DNA of 64,000 nt, taken from assembly GCA_023078555.1 (NCBI GenBank), contig CM041196.1, positions 1,860,001 to 1,924,000 on the forward strand. Reading direction: 5' to 3'. Source of the stretch: Ulva prolifera. Lineage: Eukaryota; Chlorophyta; Ulvophyceae; Ulvales; Ulvaceae. The position numbers were made by a program, and so were the translations under genes. Below are positions 1 through 10,601 of the stretch, one piece after another (within the stretch, counting starts at the first letter, position 1; the number at the start of each line of letters is the position of its first letter). The notes beneath the pieces were generated by a model that made no database searches, was not told the origin of the DNA, and was given only the letters and a program-made list of their open reading frames with translations.

Positions 1-146
1 CGCTGAAGACCGGCTCACGCTTGTCGTGTTGCTGATCCATCCACGAAATCGTAAATGCATGAGCGCAGCACAGTTCTCCACTATTGGATGTGTGATTCTG
101 CACCGGAAGATCGCGAGGTAGCCAGAGCTTAAGCTTGCCGAGATCC

Positions 147-2878
147 ATGTTCCTGTGCGTGCGTGTACTTGATGATCAGGTAGGAGCAACTTGCCTACCA
201 AGCGGCTCCTGCATAGTCGCTTTTCATGACGAGGACAGTTTCCAAAGCGTATTCGACAGGCTCAAGATTTCAGTTGGGCTTGCCGTGCGACGTGTGCAGC
301 TGAAAGCCTGCGCTGATACGCCAGATTCCGACGCCACTGAAGTACCAGATGTCGCATCAAATGTGTCTGTTGTCGTTAAGTTCATCCAGGAATGCCAGCG
401 GTCTAGTTCCTGTATCTGCACCTTCGTGGTGACGAGACACACAGCTGCAGAAGATGCAGAAGCCGCGGCAGCGACACCACCAGCGCCAGCAGAAGCAGCT
501 CCAGAAGCAGTACAAATAGAAGCAGTAGCAGTGCCGCCAGCACTAGCCGCAGCGCCGCCAGAAGCAGCAGCAGCAGATGTGGTACCCGACATGGTTCGAG
601 GGGACACACCGACGGCGACATCGTCACAAAACATTCATATGGAAGCAGCAAAAGCCGCGAATGTATCAAGTGAAGGTTCAGGGCAGAGCCAGACACGATG
701 TGCTTCAGGGAGCTCTAATTTTGCTGGATGCTACATCACCCAAGAGCGGGCCAAGCAGCTCTACTCCAGCAAGGCACAAGCCACCAGCGCAAGCCTGCTT
801 GCGCGCTTCCTCTTTGACAAAGGCTGTCTATTCTGGGCCACAGACTCCAAAGATCTGCAAGAGTTCATTTTCATGGCTCTTAACAGCATGTTTTGCAGTG
901 TGACACCCAGTCTCAAACAAGAACTTGAGGAACGGGCCTCCACGGAGTCATCACATCTCCGCAAAGCTCTTCAGGAAGCTAATTTGCTGCTGGGCCTTCC
1001 CGTCGATGGACAGGATGACATGAGGCACATTCTGCAGACGCAAGCTGAGCAGGCATTGGTAGGCAACATTCTCAGCATAGCAAGCAGCAAAGTCATACAC
1101 AGGTGTGCCATGAACTGTCCCACCACAGAGTCAGGACCCCTCACGATCAGCAATTGGAAGCTTCAGGTGTCTGAATGTGACAGTCTTGCTGGTGCTCCTG
1201 AGAGCTGCTGATCCAGATGTGTCGTGCGCAGCGCATGTTTGTGATTGGATGTGACTGATGTGCATCTTCCCACGGAATAGCTTTGTGGACAACCTGCAGT
1301 GTTTCCTTCTGCGATGGATCTGGTGCCAGAGAAGTGCGTGGTGTCGACACCGGCGGGTGCCTGCGGCTCAATGGGCCCTCGATGCAGCTGGATATAGATG
1401 CCTAGCGAGTGGTCTGGACCAGCATGTGGCAAGGTGGCAGTGCATGCGCAGTGGAAATTCTTTTGCAGATGCCGCTGAGCGACCGCCTTCCATGACGATG
1501 GATATCCAGCGCTTCATCATGTACAACTGTCTACGATCCAGGGGTGGGGGTGAACCCGACTCCCCTGTGTCACCAGGACCTTCAATCGTCACATTTGACA
1601 AATGTGGCCATGCACAGTTGCTGTACTGGAGCAGTCACTTCTGTACCCATTGTTGGATCGCCTCGCAGCATTTGGGGCTGCCACCCAGACACTAGACCTA
1701 GAATTTTGGAAGCTGTTTGATTGTGTCTGAGACCCGTCACTGGTTTACCCTCTCTACCTGTGCCCAACAAGGCCTTTGGAACTCCCCGAGTGTTCTGGCA
1801 CAGGCTGTGGCAAGGCGTGCCATGCGTGCAGAGTGCTGGTGCGGGACGCGTGGTATCCATTTCGACGCCTCCTGTCCGCCCTCATGACTCTGTTGGACCA
1901 CCCAGGGCCAGACGAAGACGAGGAGCCATCCGTTCACGCGGACTTCGGCCCGGTTCCGGCCGCATGGCCGGACATGACGCCGCAGCGCCACCAGCCGCTG
2001 CTGCGCGCGCTGCAGGCGGCCCCGGCGCCGCGGCCGTGGCGGGCGTGCGCCTCCCGCATCGTGCAGGTATCCCTGGACTGGTACCTCGGGCCCCAGCCGC
2101 ATGCGCTTGGGCTCAAGGAGGAGATGCTTGACGTGTGGCTGAGCATCGCGAGACATGAGGTGCGCCTCCATCACCATGCACGAGCCGCACTATGCGCTAT
2201 CGCATTGAGTGCGGACTTGAAACTAGCCTCGGGCACGCTCCGCCGTGTGTCACTGCAGGGCGCGGGGCGCTCTGGTCAACTCTTTAGGGGCAGACAGACT
2301 GTGCTGCAAGTTCTTTGGGAAGGGCCGGGCCCAGGGATGCATCGGGGTGATGCTGTGCAGCAGGGACGGGGCGCCTAGCAGCATCCTTTTAGCATGCATG
2401 TTCTCCTACATAGCAAATCCAAGTATTGGGTTATTTTCCTCATAAACAAGCCCAAAGATCCAATACTGCTGTGCAGGCACGATTGCCGTTCCCGCATGGG
2501 GTGGTGTGGGTGCACTCGCCCGAGTTGCTGCGTCCCATCCGCTGGTATCTGTGGCAGCTGCCGCAGGGCCCCCACGCGGAGCAGCTCGCCGCGCACGAGG
2601 CCATGCGGCAGGCCCTCATTTCCGCCCTCCACTCCGGTACCTGCGCCGCAGCCATCGGCACCCCCGCCTTTGCCTCCCAAGCCGCAGCCTCACAGCATAC
2701 AGATGAAGGCTTGACGATTAACTGCGACTCACCCGGAGCGGCTCCACGCGGGTTCAAGCGGACTCCACATGGCCATGACACACAGCGCATTGCACCAGAA
2801 GAGCGGGGCGGGGACACCATGGGAAAGCGAGTGCGGCAGTCCGGCAGGGACCGACGCCCGAGTGTGCGGTTTGAATGA
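147..2878 (+). CDS. Unknown protein, copy 1 of a tandem pair (3 exons, about 561 aa)
   Basis: Exon model: 147-1102, 1832-2159 and 2477-2878. The phases fit exactly (2, 0), with donors GTGTGC and GTGCGC and acceptors ending TGCA(G). The model is supported by the downstream paralogue, which shares the exon junction phases. The protein has an N-terminal conserved region of about 100 residues starting MFLCVRVLDD, an Ala/Pro-rich linker (about residues 100-160), and a helical region with ITQERAKQLYSSK and SLLARFLF. A C-terminal part follows with WYLWQLPQG and EAMRQALISAL, ending in a basic tail (KRVRQSGRDRRP) that could be a nuclear signal. I do not recognise the family; the SLLARFLF region is only loosely reminiscent of a BEN-type domain and I do not claim it. 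An upstream TTG would extend the frame by 4 codons, but the ATG at 147 matches the paralogue. A TGTAA sits at 2973-2977, about 95 bases after the stop. Confidence 0.6.
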
Positions 2879-3364
2879 CGCCCTGGCCCCACGGTTACCC
2901 CGTTATTCACGCTGTATGCGTATCTCGGCATTCTTGCTGTGTTGTGTGGTTATAGTTATAATCAGCTCAAGCTGTAACTGTTTCTTTCTCTCGTTGCACA
3001 TATGTGCATGTTGGTGGGGCGATCAACACGCCCCAGAGCAGCCAGGACAACGGAATAACACCACGACCATATTGTGCATGCCAAGTGTCTGTGTTTGGGC
3101 AGGCGGTGCGTTTCAGGGCGTGCTGTAGAGCTTGCGTCACTCATAGCCACGCAGTAGCTTGTGACGGTAGCATGCCTCTGAAGACTCAGTGAAGAGTCCC
3201 GACACGGACTCACGCTAGAGGGCGTTCGAACTGCCCGCCCCGGATTGAGACGACGCTGGTCCGAACTACGCGAGTTTATACGTTCTAATGCGATAATACA
3301 GTATGCTTTTGGGTCCGTGGGATTACGCCGGTAGAACGGACAGTCGCGGGCTTGGCAGAGCTGA
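2879..3364. other. Intergenic spacer between the tandem copies
   Basis: Holds the 3' flank of copy 1, including the candidate poly(A) signal TGTAA at 2973-2977, and the promoter side of copy 2. No TATA box or other gene is recognisable. Confidence 0.5.
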
Positions 3365-5898
3365 ATGAGATCCATGTTTCTGTGCGTGCGAGTAATAGAT
3401 GAGTCGGGAGCAAGTTGCCTTCCAGGTGCCTTTTGCATGATCACTGTTGATGGCGAAGACACTTTCCAAAGCATATTCGACAGGCTTGACATTCCAGCCG
3501 GCCTTCATGTCCGCCGAATGCAGCTGAAAGCCTGCGCTGACACGGTCGACGCTGCTGCTACGGATGTACCAGATCTCAAATCAAATGCATCTGATATCAT
3601 TGAGTTCATTCGTGAAGGCCAGCGAATTAATCCGTGCATCGGCACCTCAAACAGGTGCCCCAGATGCAGAAGCAGCGCCAGCTGCAACACCAGCGCCAGC
3701 CGGAGCAGCGCTGGAAGAAGCAATGCAACCTGAAGTAGTAGCAGTGCCAGCAACGCCAGCACCTGCACGGCCAGCGGTAGTGCAGGCAGCAGAAGCGGCA
3801 GATGCTGTACCTGCCTTGGCTCGGGAGAATGCACCAAGAGCGACAGCGCCAGATCACAGTCGCGCAGAGGCTGCAGAAGCTGCAAATGTCCCCAGCACAT
3901 CTGCATTGTGTCAGACACCATGTGCTTCGGGGAGCTCAGACCTTGCTGGACGCTACATCACCCAAGAGCGGGCCAAGCATCTCTGCTCCAGCAAGGATCA
4001 AGCCACCAGTGCAGGCGCGCTTGCCAGGGCCCTCGTCAACAGGGGCTGCCTGTTCCGGGCCACAGATTCTGCAGATCTTCAGGAGCAGATGTTCATCGCT
4101 CTCCATTGTGTGTTTTTTGCTTTGACGCCTGAACTCAAAGAGCACCTTGAGAGACAGGCCTCGATGACATCGTTGCCTGTACGCAAAGCGCTTGAGGAGG
4201 CCTCCTCGATGATGGCCGTGCACGCCGACAGCCAACAAAACACAGGACGCACATTGGGATTTTCCTTTGAGGATACAAGGGATCTCAGACACAGCATTAT
4301 GGCAATCCGGGGCAGTGACCTTATTCTGGGGTACGTTATGCATGGTCCAGTCTCGCCGCACAGCCCACGACACGCAATGAAGTCCAGGCCCTGATCACTC
4401 ACAGTTCCTGCTCTTCAACTGAACGCAGAGTGGTGCTTTCCGCTGACGTATGCTAGCATACAGTGCCGTTCTCGCTGCCGGAACAATGTACATGACCAGA
4501 CGAGGTGCTGCGACGCAGCTGCCACAGGTGATCATCGATTGCTTTCCTCTGGCAACGATGCATGGCTCTGCATCATGTCGGCTGTCAGCAGCTGTGTCGG
4601 TTTCCAGGCCTGTGGGCAGTCGGGATGCGGCCCGACTCCATGTCAGAGGTGAAGAGGCATGAGAGACCGCCAACCACCTCCCCCATGTTGTCAGCCTCTC
4701 AGGCCTCTTCAACTCTGGCTTGCGCAACCGTGGGGTATGCCAGTGTTGTGCTGCCGTAATCACGCGTGAGGCGCACGCTCGCCTCAGCTGAAGCCAGCAA
4801 GACAAGACAAAACTCATGCTCCCGCATGGCGCTCCAGCATGGCGCTGGGATCAGAAGCGGCAGTGAGGCTGTGCGTGCAGGGTGCTGATGCGCGACGCGT
4901 GGCACCCGATGCGATGCATTCTCTCCGCCCTGGGTGCATTGCTCTGGCCGCGCTATCCAGACCCTGGAGTCCACAAAAGGGAACCATACGTTGGAGAGGG
5001 CCGTGTTGTGCCTCCGCGGGCCGCCGCCACGATGCAGACGCCGCAGGAGCACCAGCCGCTGCTGCGCGCTCTGCAGGCGGCCCCGGCGCCGCGGCCGTGG
5101 CGGCCGTGCGCCTCCCGCATCGTGCAGCTCTCCCCTGACTGGTACCTCGGGGCCAAGCTTTATGGCCGTGTGCGTCACCCCGAGAAGGAAGTGCTGATCG
5201 GGTGGCGCAGCTTCGCGTGTTTTGAAGGGTGCGGCATGCCGCCCCACACATGCATGCATGGGCACCACACACACTTGTAATCGCCAGCAGCTCACCGCAC
5301 TATCACGTCCACTCCGCGTTTCATATCCGCCCCGGGAGAGTCTGCTGTGCTTACCTGCCAGAGTTTGTAACCGCTGCTCGCGACGCGACCATGCGCCGGT
5401 GCTGCACCTCAACCATACATTGCTGCATCCGGTCTGCGTTCAGCCGGCCGGGGGCAATATGTCAACAGCAGTGACGCCGCAGCATGCGCTGCGCAGGCGT
5501 GTCTTCCCTTCCCGGCCGGGGCGGTGACGGTGCAAACATCCGAGTGGCTGCGGGAGGTGCGCTACTTCGCCTGGCAGCTGCCAGAGGCGCCTGATGCGGA
5601 GCAGGACGCCGCGCACGAGGCCATGCGGCAGGCCCTCATCTCCGCCCTCCGCTCCGGTGCCTCCCCCGCAGCCATCGGCACCCCCGCCTTTGCCGCCCAA
5701 GCCGCGGCCTTACATGCTTCATCTGAAGACATGCCAACTGGCACGGATTCACCTGGAGCGGCTGCGCGAGGCATCAAGCGCGGTCCAGACGGCCATGCTG
5801 CGGCGCGTGCGTCAGCAGACGGTGGGCGGGGAGACGGCACGGCGAAGCGGCCGCGGCAGTCGAGCAGGGCGCTGCGGTCGAGCGTGCGGAGCAGCTGA
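3365..5898 (+). pseudogene. Unknown protein, copy 2 of the tandem pair, with a frame break in exon 1
   Basis: Paralogue of the gene at 147-2878. Exon 1 starts with the conserved MRSMFLCVRVIDE and runs to about 4330 (donor GTACGT, phase 2). Exon 2 is 4881-5169 (donor GTGCGT, phase 0) and exon 3 is 5497-5898. Exon 3 aligns from its first codon with copy 1 (A-LPFP-G-V), which confirms the splice model. Within exon 1 the reading frame changes near 3640-3660, at the start of the Ala/Pro linker. This copy is a net 14 bases shorter there than copy 1. Either copy 2 is a recent pseudogene, or the read is wrong there, or there is splicing I cannot see; no intron of suitable length and phase was found. 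The C-terminus again ends in a basic, possibly nuclear-targeting tail (KRPRQSSRALRSS). Confidence 0.5.
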
Positions 5899-7138
5899 CA
5901 CCCCGGCCCCACGGCTCTAGCCGCTGCATGCGTATCTTCACATTCTTCAGATTTCTTTTCTTTCGGTTGTATATTCACTATATCTCTTGTTTCATGTGGA
6001 GGCAATCGCCGTCGTAACAGGGCAGCCGTGGTCGGTCTGCAATGCCGCACCCATACAGCTTTCGCGAAGAGACCTGCCAGTAGCCAGGCTGTGAAATGCA
6101 TCAGGAGCTGCAGGCAGTTGCTGCTACGCATCGTGTCCTCATGCCAGCTTGAGGATTGGCAGGGAGCCCTACACCCGTGTATGCCCAGCTGGCTGTGAGC
6201 TCTACAGGGGCCACGGCAATGTGGGGGGTCAGTGTGCTTGCCTGAAGCCCTATTATGTGTGTAGGTTGGGAGTCAGGGTAGCCCGTGATATGCTGTTTCT
6301 ATGAGTCGCAGTGCCCACAACGGCCTCAGCTGTGCAGCTCAGTGTTGTGCAGCTCAGTGTTGTGCAGCTCAATGTTGTGCAACGGCCATGGCAGACATTG
6401 CTACATTCGACAGAGTGAAAACCCCAGGTAGCGGCATGAGTGCTCTGAGCGGCTGCTGTTGGTGGGGGCGGCGGGCGTGTCAGGTTCGGGAACGGCGGTG
6501 GTACTGCGTCACACAGTGCAGCATCACGGGGGTGGGTGCGTTGGGTGCCGGGGTCAAGCTGCAAGCCGGTGGCTGCGCATGTGAGGCTGGCAGGAGCTGG
6601 GTGGCAGTTGAACTGAGTCCGCATGTGTACATGTCGCGTTGCACGTCAGGAGCCCGGAACTGCGCACGGGAGGGTGCACGTGTCTGGGGAATTCCGGACT
6701 TGCAGTGTATGAACACGTGGTGTCATTGTCAGCTGCACCCTGCAGGGTGCTGAGCGGGGCATGCAAGGTGGCTGCGGCTCGTGGTGTGCACAGAGGAGGT
6801 TGTCAGGCTGGGATCGGTCCTGATGCCGTGGGGTTGTATTGGCATGCAGCAGTGATGTGTTGAGCTGGCTCTGCTGTGACTGTACTGTGTGCCTGTGCGT
6901 CGCCTGCGGTACCACCTACGTCTCCAGCATCCCTGTTGTGCACACTTGACGCAGTGGCACCTTGATCACACCTCCACGTGTTTGAGGCGGAACAGAGGCA
7001 CACTTACACACCAAGCACGCATACGTTGCTGGCCATTCTCGGGCCTGACCATAGGCAATAACATGCAATGGGTATGCTCTGATCATGGTGCCAAAACGAT
7101 TCATGGCAAGCGGGACGTCACATTTGGGATAGTAAGTC
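5899..7138. other. Intergenic region with no recognisable gene
   Basis: About 1.2 kb. Short frames are present (for example 6301-6753) but show no splice-consistent or conserved protein. It contains a small 15-base tandem repeat near 6335-6380. Confidence 0.4.
6333..6381. repeat. 15-base tandem repeat, about 3 copies
   Basis: The unit GTGTTGTGCAGCTCA is repeated about three times with one or two differences. It lies in non-coding sequence. Confidence 0.7.
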
Positions 7139-7264
7139 TTACAAAGGAATAAAGCGTCAGCTATACACATGTCTGCAGAGGCGGTGCTTTTGGGGTACGC
7201 CATGGTTCAGTGCAGCTATGAAATCAATCAATCATCAGCTATGCCGTTGTGCCTGGCCAGGGGC

Positions 7265-8212
7265 TTAGCCACGAAGGCTAGGGAAGTCAGTGGCTGAAGA
7301 CAGCTTGAACGCCTTGACACCCTGGGAACTGGAGCGCATGGTCTTGGAGGTCTTCGGTGCGGGCTTGGCTGGACGTGGGGATGAAGCGGATACTGCAGGC
7401 GGTGCACGCGCAGCAGCGGCCCAAGAGGGGGCCTTGACGGGGGTGGCCGTGACGGCGGCGGCGGCGGGTGAGGGGGAGGGGGAGGCGCCACCGGGGGACC
7501 CTGAAGCCCGCTTGCGGAGAGCGCGGGCCGATGCTGAGCGGCGGGGAGCATGCTGCACGAAGTCCGCGAGTGTCACGGTGGGTGGCTGCGGGGACTCCTG
7601 CCCGGCAGTGTGTGTACGGCCGGTATTGGTGGCCTTCAGGGGGCCAGCCTTCACATTCACGTTGCGGGTGGTGGCCATGGGCTTTGCGTGTGTGATGGGA
7701 GGCTGGAGGCGGCCGGCTTTGAATTTGTTTGTGGCGGGTGGAGATGGTGATGACCCTTTGGAAGGGGCGACTGCCGGGGAGGGGTAGGCAGTCCAGGCGG
7801 CGGTGGAGGCACGTGCGCCGGCAGAAGCCCTCGCTGCTTTGGACCTCTTCCCTGTGACGGTTTTGTAGCCATCGGTCGTGGGCTTCGCCATGCGCACGCC
7901 ACCTACGGCGTCGCGGAATGTCTTGGGGCCGTAAGCCATGGACATTGCGGGAGACCTGCACGCCACGCTTCCAGTGTCAGTGAGTGTGTGAATTGCGCTG
8001 GCGGTGGCAGAGGCGTGTGGCCATGGGGGTGCACGAACACATGCATGCAGAGTGTGGCATGCACATGAACATGCATGTACGTACTGTGATGTATACCCAA
8101 GGCCCGGGGACGGTGGAAGCGTCGAGAGCGTGAGAATACATCTCAGGTGAGCAGGCAGCGCGCTACATGAACTATCTGAACTATGGACACTGTAGCAGGG
8201 CAGGTCGCACAT
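7265..8212 (-). CDS. Unknown Ala/Ser/Pro-rich basic protein ending FPSLRG, left copy (about 230 aa)
   Basis: Proposed structure: a short first exon ends with A and T of the start codon (8212-8211), an intron from 8210 (GTGCGACC) to 7956 (ends TGCAG), and a coding exon 7954/7955-7265. The codon rebuilt across the junction is ATG, followed by SPAMSMAYGPKTFRDAVGG. An alternative is to start at the internal MSMAY. An uninterrupted frame from 8212 (315 aa) exists here, but the mirror copy has a stop in that stretch, so it is better read as intron. The protein is low in complexity and basic. Conserved blocks are MAYGPKTFRDAVGGVRMAKP, NVKAGPLKA, VTLADFVQHA, APSWAAAARAPPAVSAS and the C-terminal SSATDFPSLRG. 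The function is unknown; short FPSL-type C-terminal motifs can be interaction peptides, but that is only a guess. Confidence 0.6.
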   Translation of the reverse strand: MCDLPCYSVHSSDSSCSALPAHLRCILTLSTLPPSPGLGYTSQYVHACSCACHTLHACVRAPPWPHASATASAIHTLTDTGSVACRSPAMSMAYGPKTFRDAVGGVRMAKPTTDGYKTVTGKRSKAARASAGARASTAAWTAYPSPAVAPSKGSSPSPPATNKFKAGRLQPPITHAKPMATTRNVNVKAGPLKATNTGRTHTAGQESPQPPTVTLADFVQHAPRRSASARALRKRASGSPGGASPSPSPAAAAVTATPVKAPSWAAAARAPPAVSASSPRPAKPAPKTSKTMRSSSQGVKAFKLSSATDFPSLRG

Positions 8213-8380
8213 TTCTTGTTCAGGTGTGTGGAGAAGGAGAAGCTCGCAGGCTGAGGATGGCAGCCGAACGATCGATCGATCTGGGAACTGGTGGCAGTGT
8301 TCGCAAAGGTTGATTGCACAGAGAAGCTGCTATCGTGGCAGATTTTGAGAGCGAGTGGGGAGTCCGCTTGGTGTTCCGTG

Positions 8381-8388
8381 CTTATATA
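8381..8388 (-). promoter_or_regulatory. TATA box of the left copy
   Basis: TATATAAG on the minus strand, about 170 bases upstream of the proposed start codon. The flanking sequence CCCGAAC-GTATATAAGCACGGAAC is conserved in the mirror arm at 9411-9418. Confidence 0.75.
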
Positions 8389-8810
8389 CTGTTCGGGCCG
8401 CTGGCGCGAGAGCCGGAGTGCTGAACTTCAAGAGCGCAAACCGTCGCGATCCGTGGCGTTTGCAGCTGTTGCGTCACACGGCAGGGATGTATCATCGGAC
8501 TCTGCTGTCCGTGAACTCGAATCCCATACAGTATGTGCATGCGCTGGGCGTCAGATCGCTGTCGACCGTTGCCTCAAGTCTCGACAGGTCCCGACTGGGA
8601 TGCATACGGGCGCCTATCGCGAAAGCTAGAGCTGGAGATGTGCCATTATGCCCAGACATGCATATGTCGAGATCCATTGTTTGACGAAAAGGTACGTCAC
8701 TTAAAAGCGAGTGGATCCAAACAAGCGCATCACAGCTGTGCGGTGCACAGTATGTCTCTTTTAAATTCCTCGGGCCACCTTTCACACCACAGCACCACAC
8801 ACGCGTTAAT

Positions 8811-9019
8811 GGTGTACTCATAGGCTTCAAAAAACCAGATTCAAAATTGAGCCTCATGCTCTGCGTCTTGTGAGTACAGCGCGTATACGTGCGGTGCCGC
8901 CAAAGTGCGTGGCTCACATTCAGTGAGAAGCTTTCGCGGCAACGCACGCGCTTTCATCTCCGGACGCAGCGCCTTTGCATCTGATTTTATGAGCCCAAAG
9001 TCTAGATTATAATCGGCGT
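8811..9019. other. Unique centre of the inverted duplication
   Basis: About 200 bases between the arms with no clear mirror symmetry. It is the shared far-upstream region of both divergent genes. Confidence 0.5.
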
Positions 9020-9410
9020 GTGTGTCGCTGTGGTGCCGTGGTCTGAAAGATAGCTCGATTGCGGGGAAGACGACATGTCGCGACATGTCGTGATGTGCTT
9101 GTTTGGATCCGTTCGCTCATCTGTGACACACCTTTTTGTCGAAGGAGTATCTCGACATATGCATGACTGGGCAAGATCGCGCCTTGTCCAGTCGCCGCCT
9201 AGCTTTCGCGATTAGCGGCCGTATGCATCCGAGCCGACGGCGATTTGACACGCAGAGCATGCACATACTGTATGGGAGTCGAGTTCACGGCCAGCAGAGC
9301 ACGAATATGCATCTCAGCCGTGTGACGCAACGGATGCAAACGCCATGGATCGCAACTGTTTGCGCTCGTGGAGTTCACCACGCCGGCTCTCGCGCCAGCG
9401 GCCCGAACCG

Positions 9411-9418
9411 TATATAAG
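9411..9418 (+). promoter_or_regulatory. TATA box of the right copy
   Basis: TATATAAG, about 190 bases upstream of the proposed start codon, embedded in a block conserved with the left arm (GCTCTCGCGCCAGCGGCCCG precedes it). Confidence 0.75.
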
Positions 9419-9603
9419 CACGGAACGCCAAGCAATCACCCCACTTGCTCTCGAGATTCCTCAACATAGCAGATACTCTGTGCATTCAACCTGTGCGAAC
9501 ACTGCCACCAGTTCCCAGATCGATCGATCGTTCGGATAGCATCCGGCTGCCATCCTCAGCCTACGACTCCGAGCTTCTCCTTCTCCGCACAGTTTAACAG
9601 AAA

Positions 9604-10509
9604 ATGTGCGACCTGGCCTGTCTTAGCTGCCATGCTTTAGACAGTTCATTTCGCGAGCTGCCTCATCACCTCAGATGTTCTCGTTGCTTCCACCGAGCCC
9701 GAGCCTAATGCATATCACGTACACTGTATGGCATACATGCATGTGCCTGCCACGGTGTTCATGCATGCCTCCACGCACCCCCACACACCCTTGCCACCGT
9801 CAGTACAGTTCACACACTCACTGACACTGGCAGCATGGCATGCAGGTCTCCCACAATGTCCATGGCTTACGGCCCCAAGACATTCCGCGACGCCGTTGGT
9901 GGCGTGCGCATGGCGAAGCCCAGGACCAGTGGCTTTGGGGCATTCATCACCGTGAATTACAAGGCAGCCAGGGCTTCTACCCGCCCCCGTGCCTCCACCG
10001 CCCACCTCTGCCAGGCTGCTGCCGCTCCGTCACTATGGCTTCCCGACACTGACAATGCCGGCCGCCTGCCGGCTCCCATCAGAAGCACAAAGCACCGCAA
10101 CGCAACGGTGAATGTGAAGGCCGGCCCGCTCAAGGCCGCCGGCCGCACAAACACTGCCAGGCAGCAGTCCCCACAGCCGTCCATCGTGACACTCGCCGAC
10201 TTCGTGCAGCATGCTGCCCGCCGCTCAGCATCGTCCCGCTCCTCCTCCGACCGCTCAGTCCCTCGGCAGGCGTCAGCCGCCTCCGGTGGCGCCTCTCCCT
10301 CGCCTGCCGCCGCCGCTGCCATCCCGCCCACCCTCGGCAAGGCTGCCTCCTGGGCTGATGCTGCACGTGCACCGCCTGCAGTGTCCGCTTCCACCCAACG
10401 TTCCAAGAAGGCCGCACCAAAGACCTCCAAGACCATGCCTTCCAGCGCCAAGGGTGTCAAGACCTTCAGGCTGTCTTCAGCGACTGAGTTCCCTAGCCTG
10501 CGTGGCTAA
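9604..10509 (+). CDS. Unknown Ala/Ser/Pro-rich basic protein ending FPSLRG, right copy (about 221 aa)
   Basis: Mirror paralogue of the minus-strand gene at 7265-8212. Proposed structure: the first exon ends with AT at 9604-9605, the intron is 9606-9845 (GTGCGACC ... CATGCAG), and the coding exon is 9846-10509. AT joined to G makes the start codon, giving MSPTMSMAYGPKTFRDAV. Reading straight through from 9604 hits a stop after about 34 codons, which supports an intron. Conserved blocks are the same as in the other copy (VNVKAGPLKA, VTLADFVQHAA, ASWADAARAPPAVSAS, SSATEFPSLRG). The residues between blocks vary in length, as expected of a disordered protein. A candidate poly(A) signal TGTAA is 88 bases after the stop. 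Function unknown. Confidence 0.62.
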
Positions 10510-10601
10510 GCCCATGGCCAGGCACAGCGGCATAGCTGATGATTTGATTTATTTTCATGGCTGTATTGACTTTGTATAGCTGATGCGTTATTCCTTTGTA
10601 A

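Larger units (their letters stand above)
7139..8810. repeat. Left arm of a head-to-head inverted duplication
   Basis: The reverse complement of this arm matches about 9020-10601 across the 3' flank, coding exon, first intron, 5' UTR, TATA box and upstream sequence. The outer end is set by the shared CTTTGTAA poly(A)-like element (7139-7145 here, about 10595-10601 in the other arm). The inner end is near a shared CACCACAGCACCACA-type stretch at about 8778-8805. The left arm has some 40-60 extra bases near 7150-7215. Confidence 0.8.
9020..10601. repeat. Right arm of the head-to-head inverted duplication
   Basis: Mirror of 7139-8810. It carries the plus-strand copy with the same order of elements: upstream region, TATA box, 5' UTR with GATCGATCGATC, intron, coding exon, and 3' flank with TGTAA (10597-10601). 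The arms differ by many substitutions and small indels, so the duplication is not brand-new. Confidence 0.8.

Noticed and set aside
7265-8212. An uninterrupted 315-codon reading of the left mirror gene starting MCDLPCYS
   Set aside because: The mirror copy has a stop in the matching stretch, the stretch looks like intron (CATGCATG-rich), and a GTGCG donor overlaps the ATG itself.
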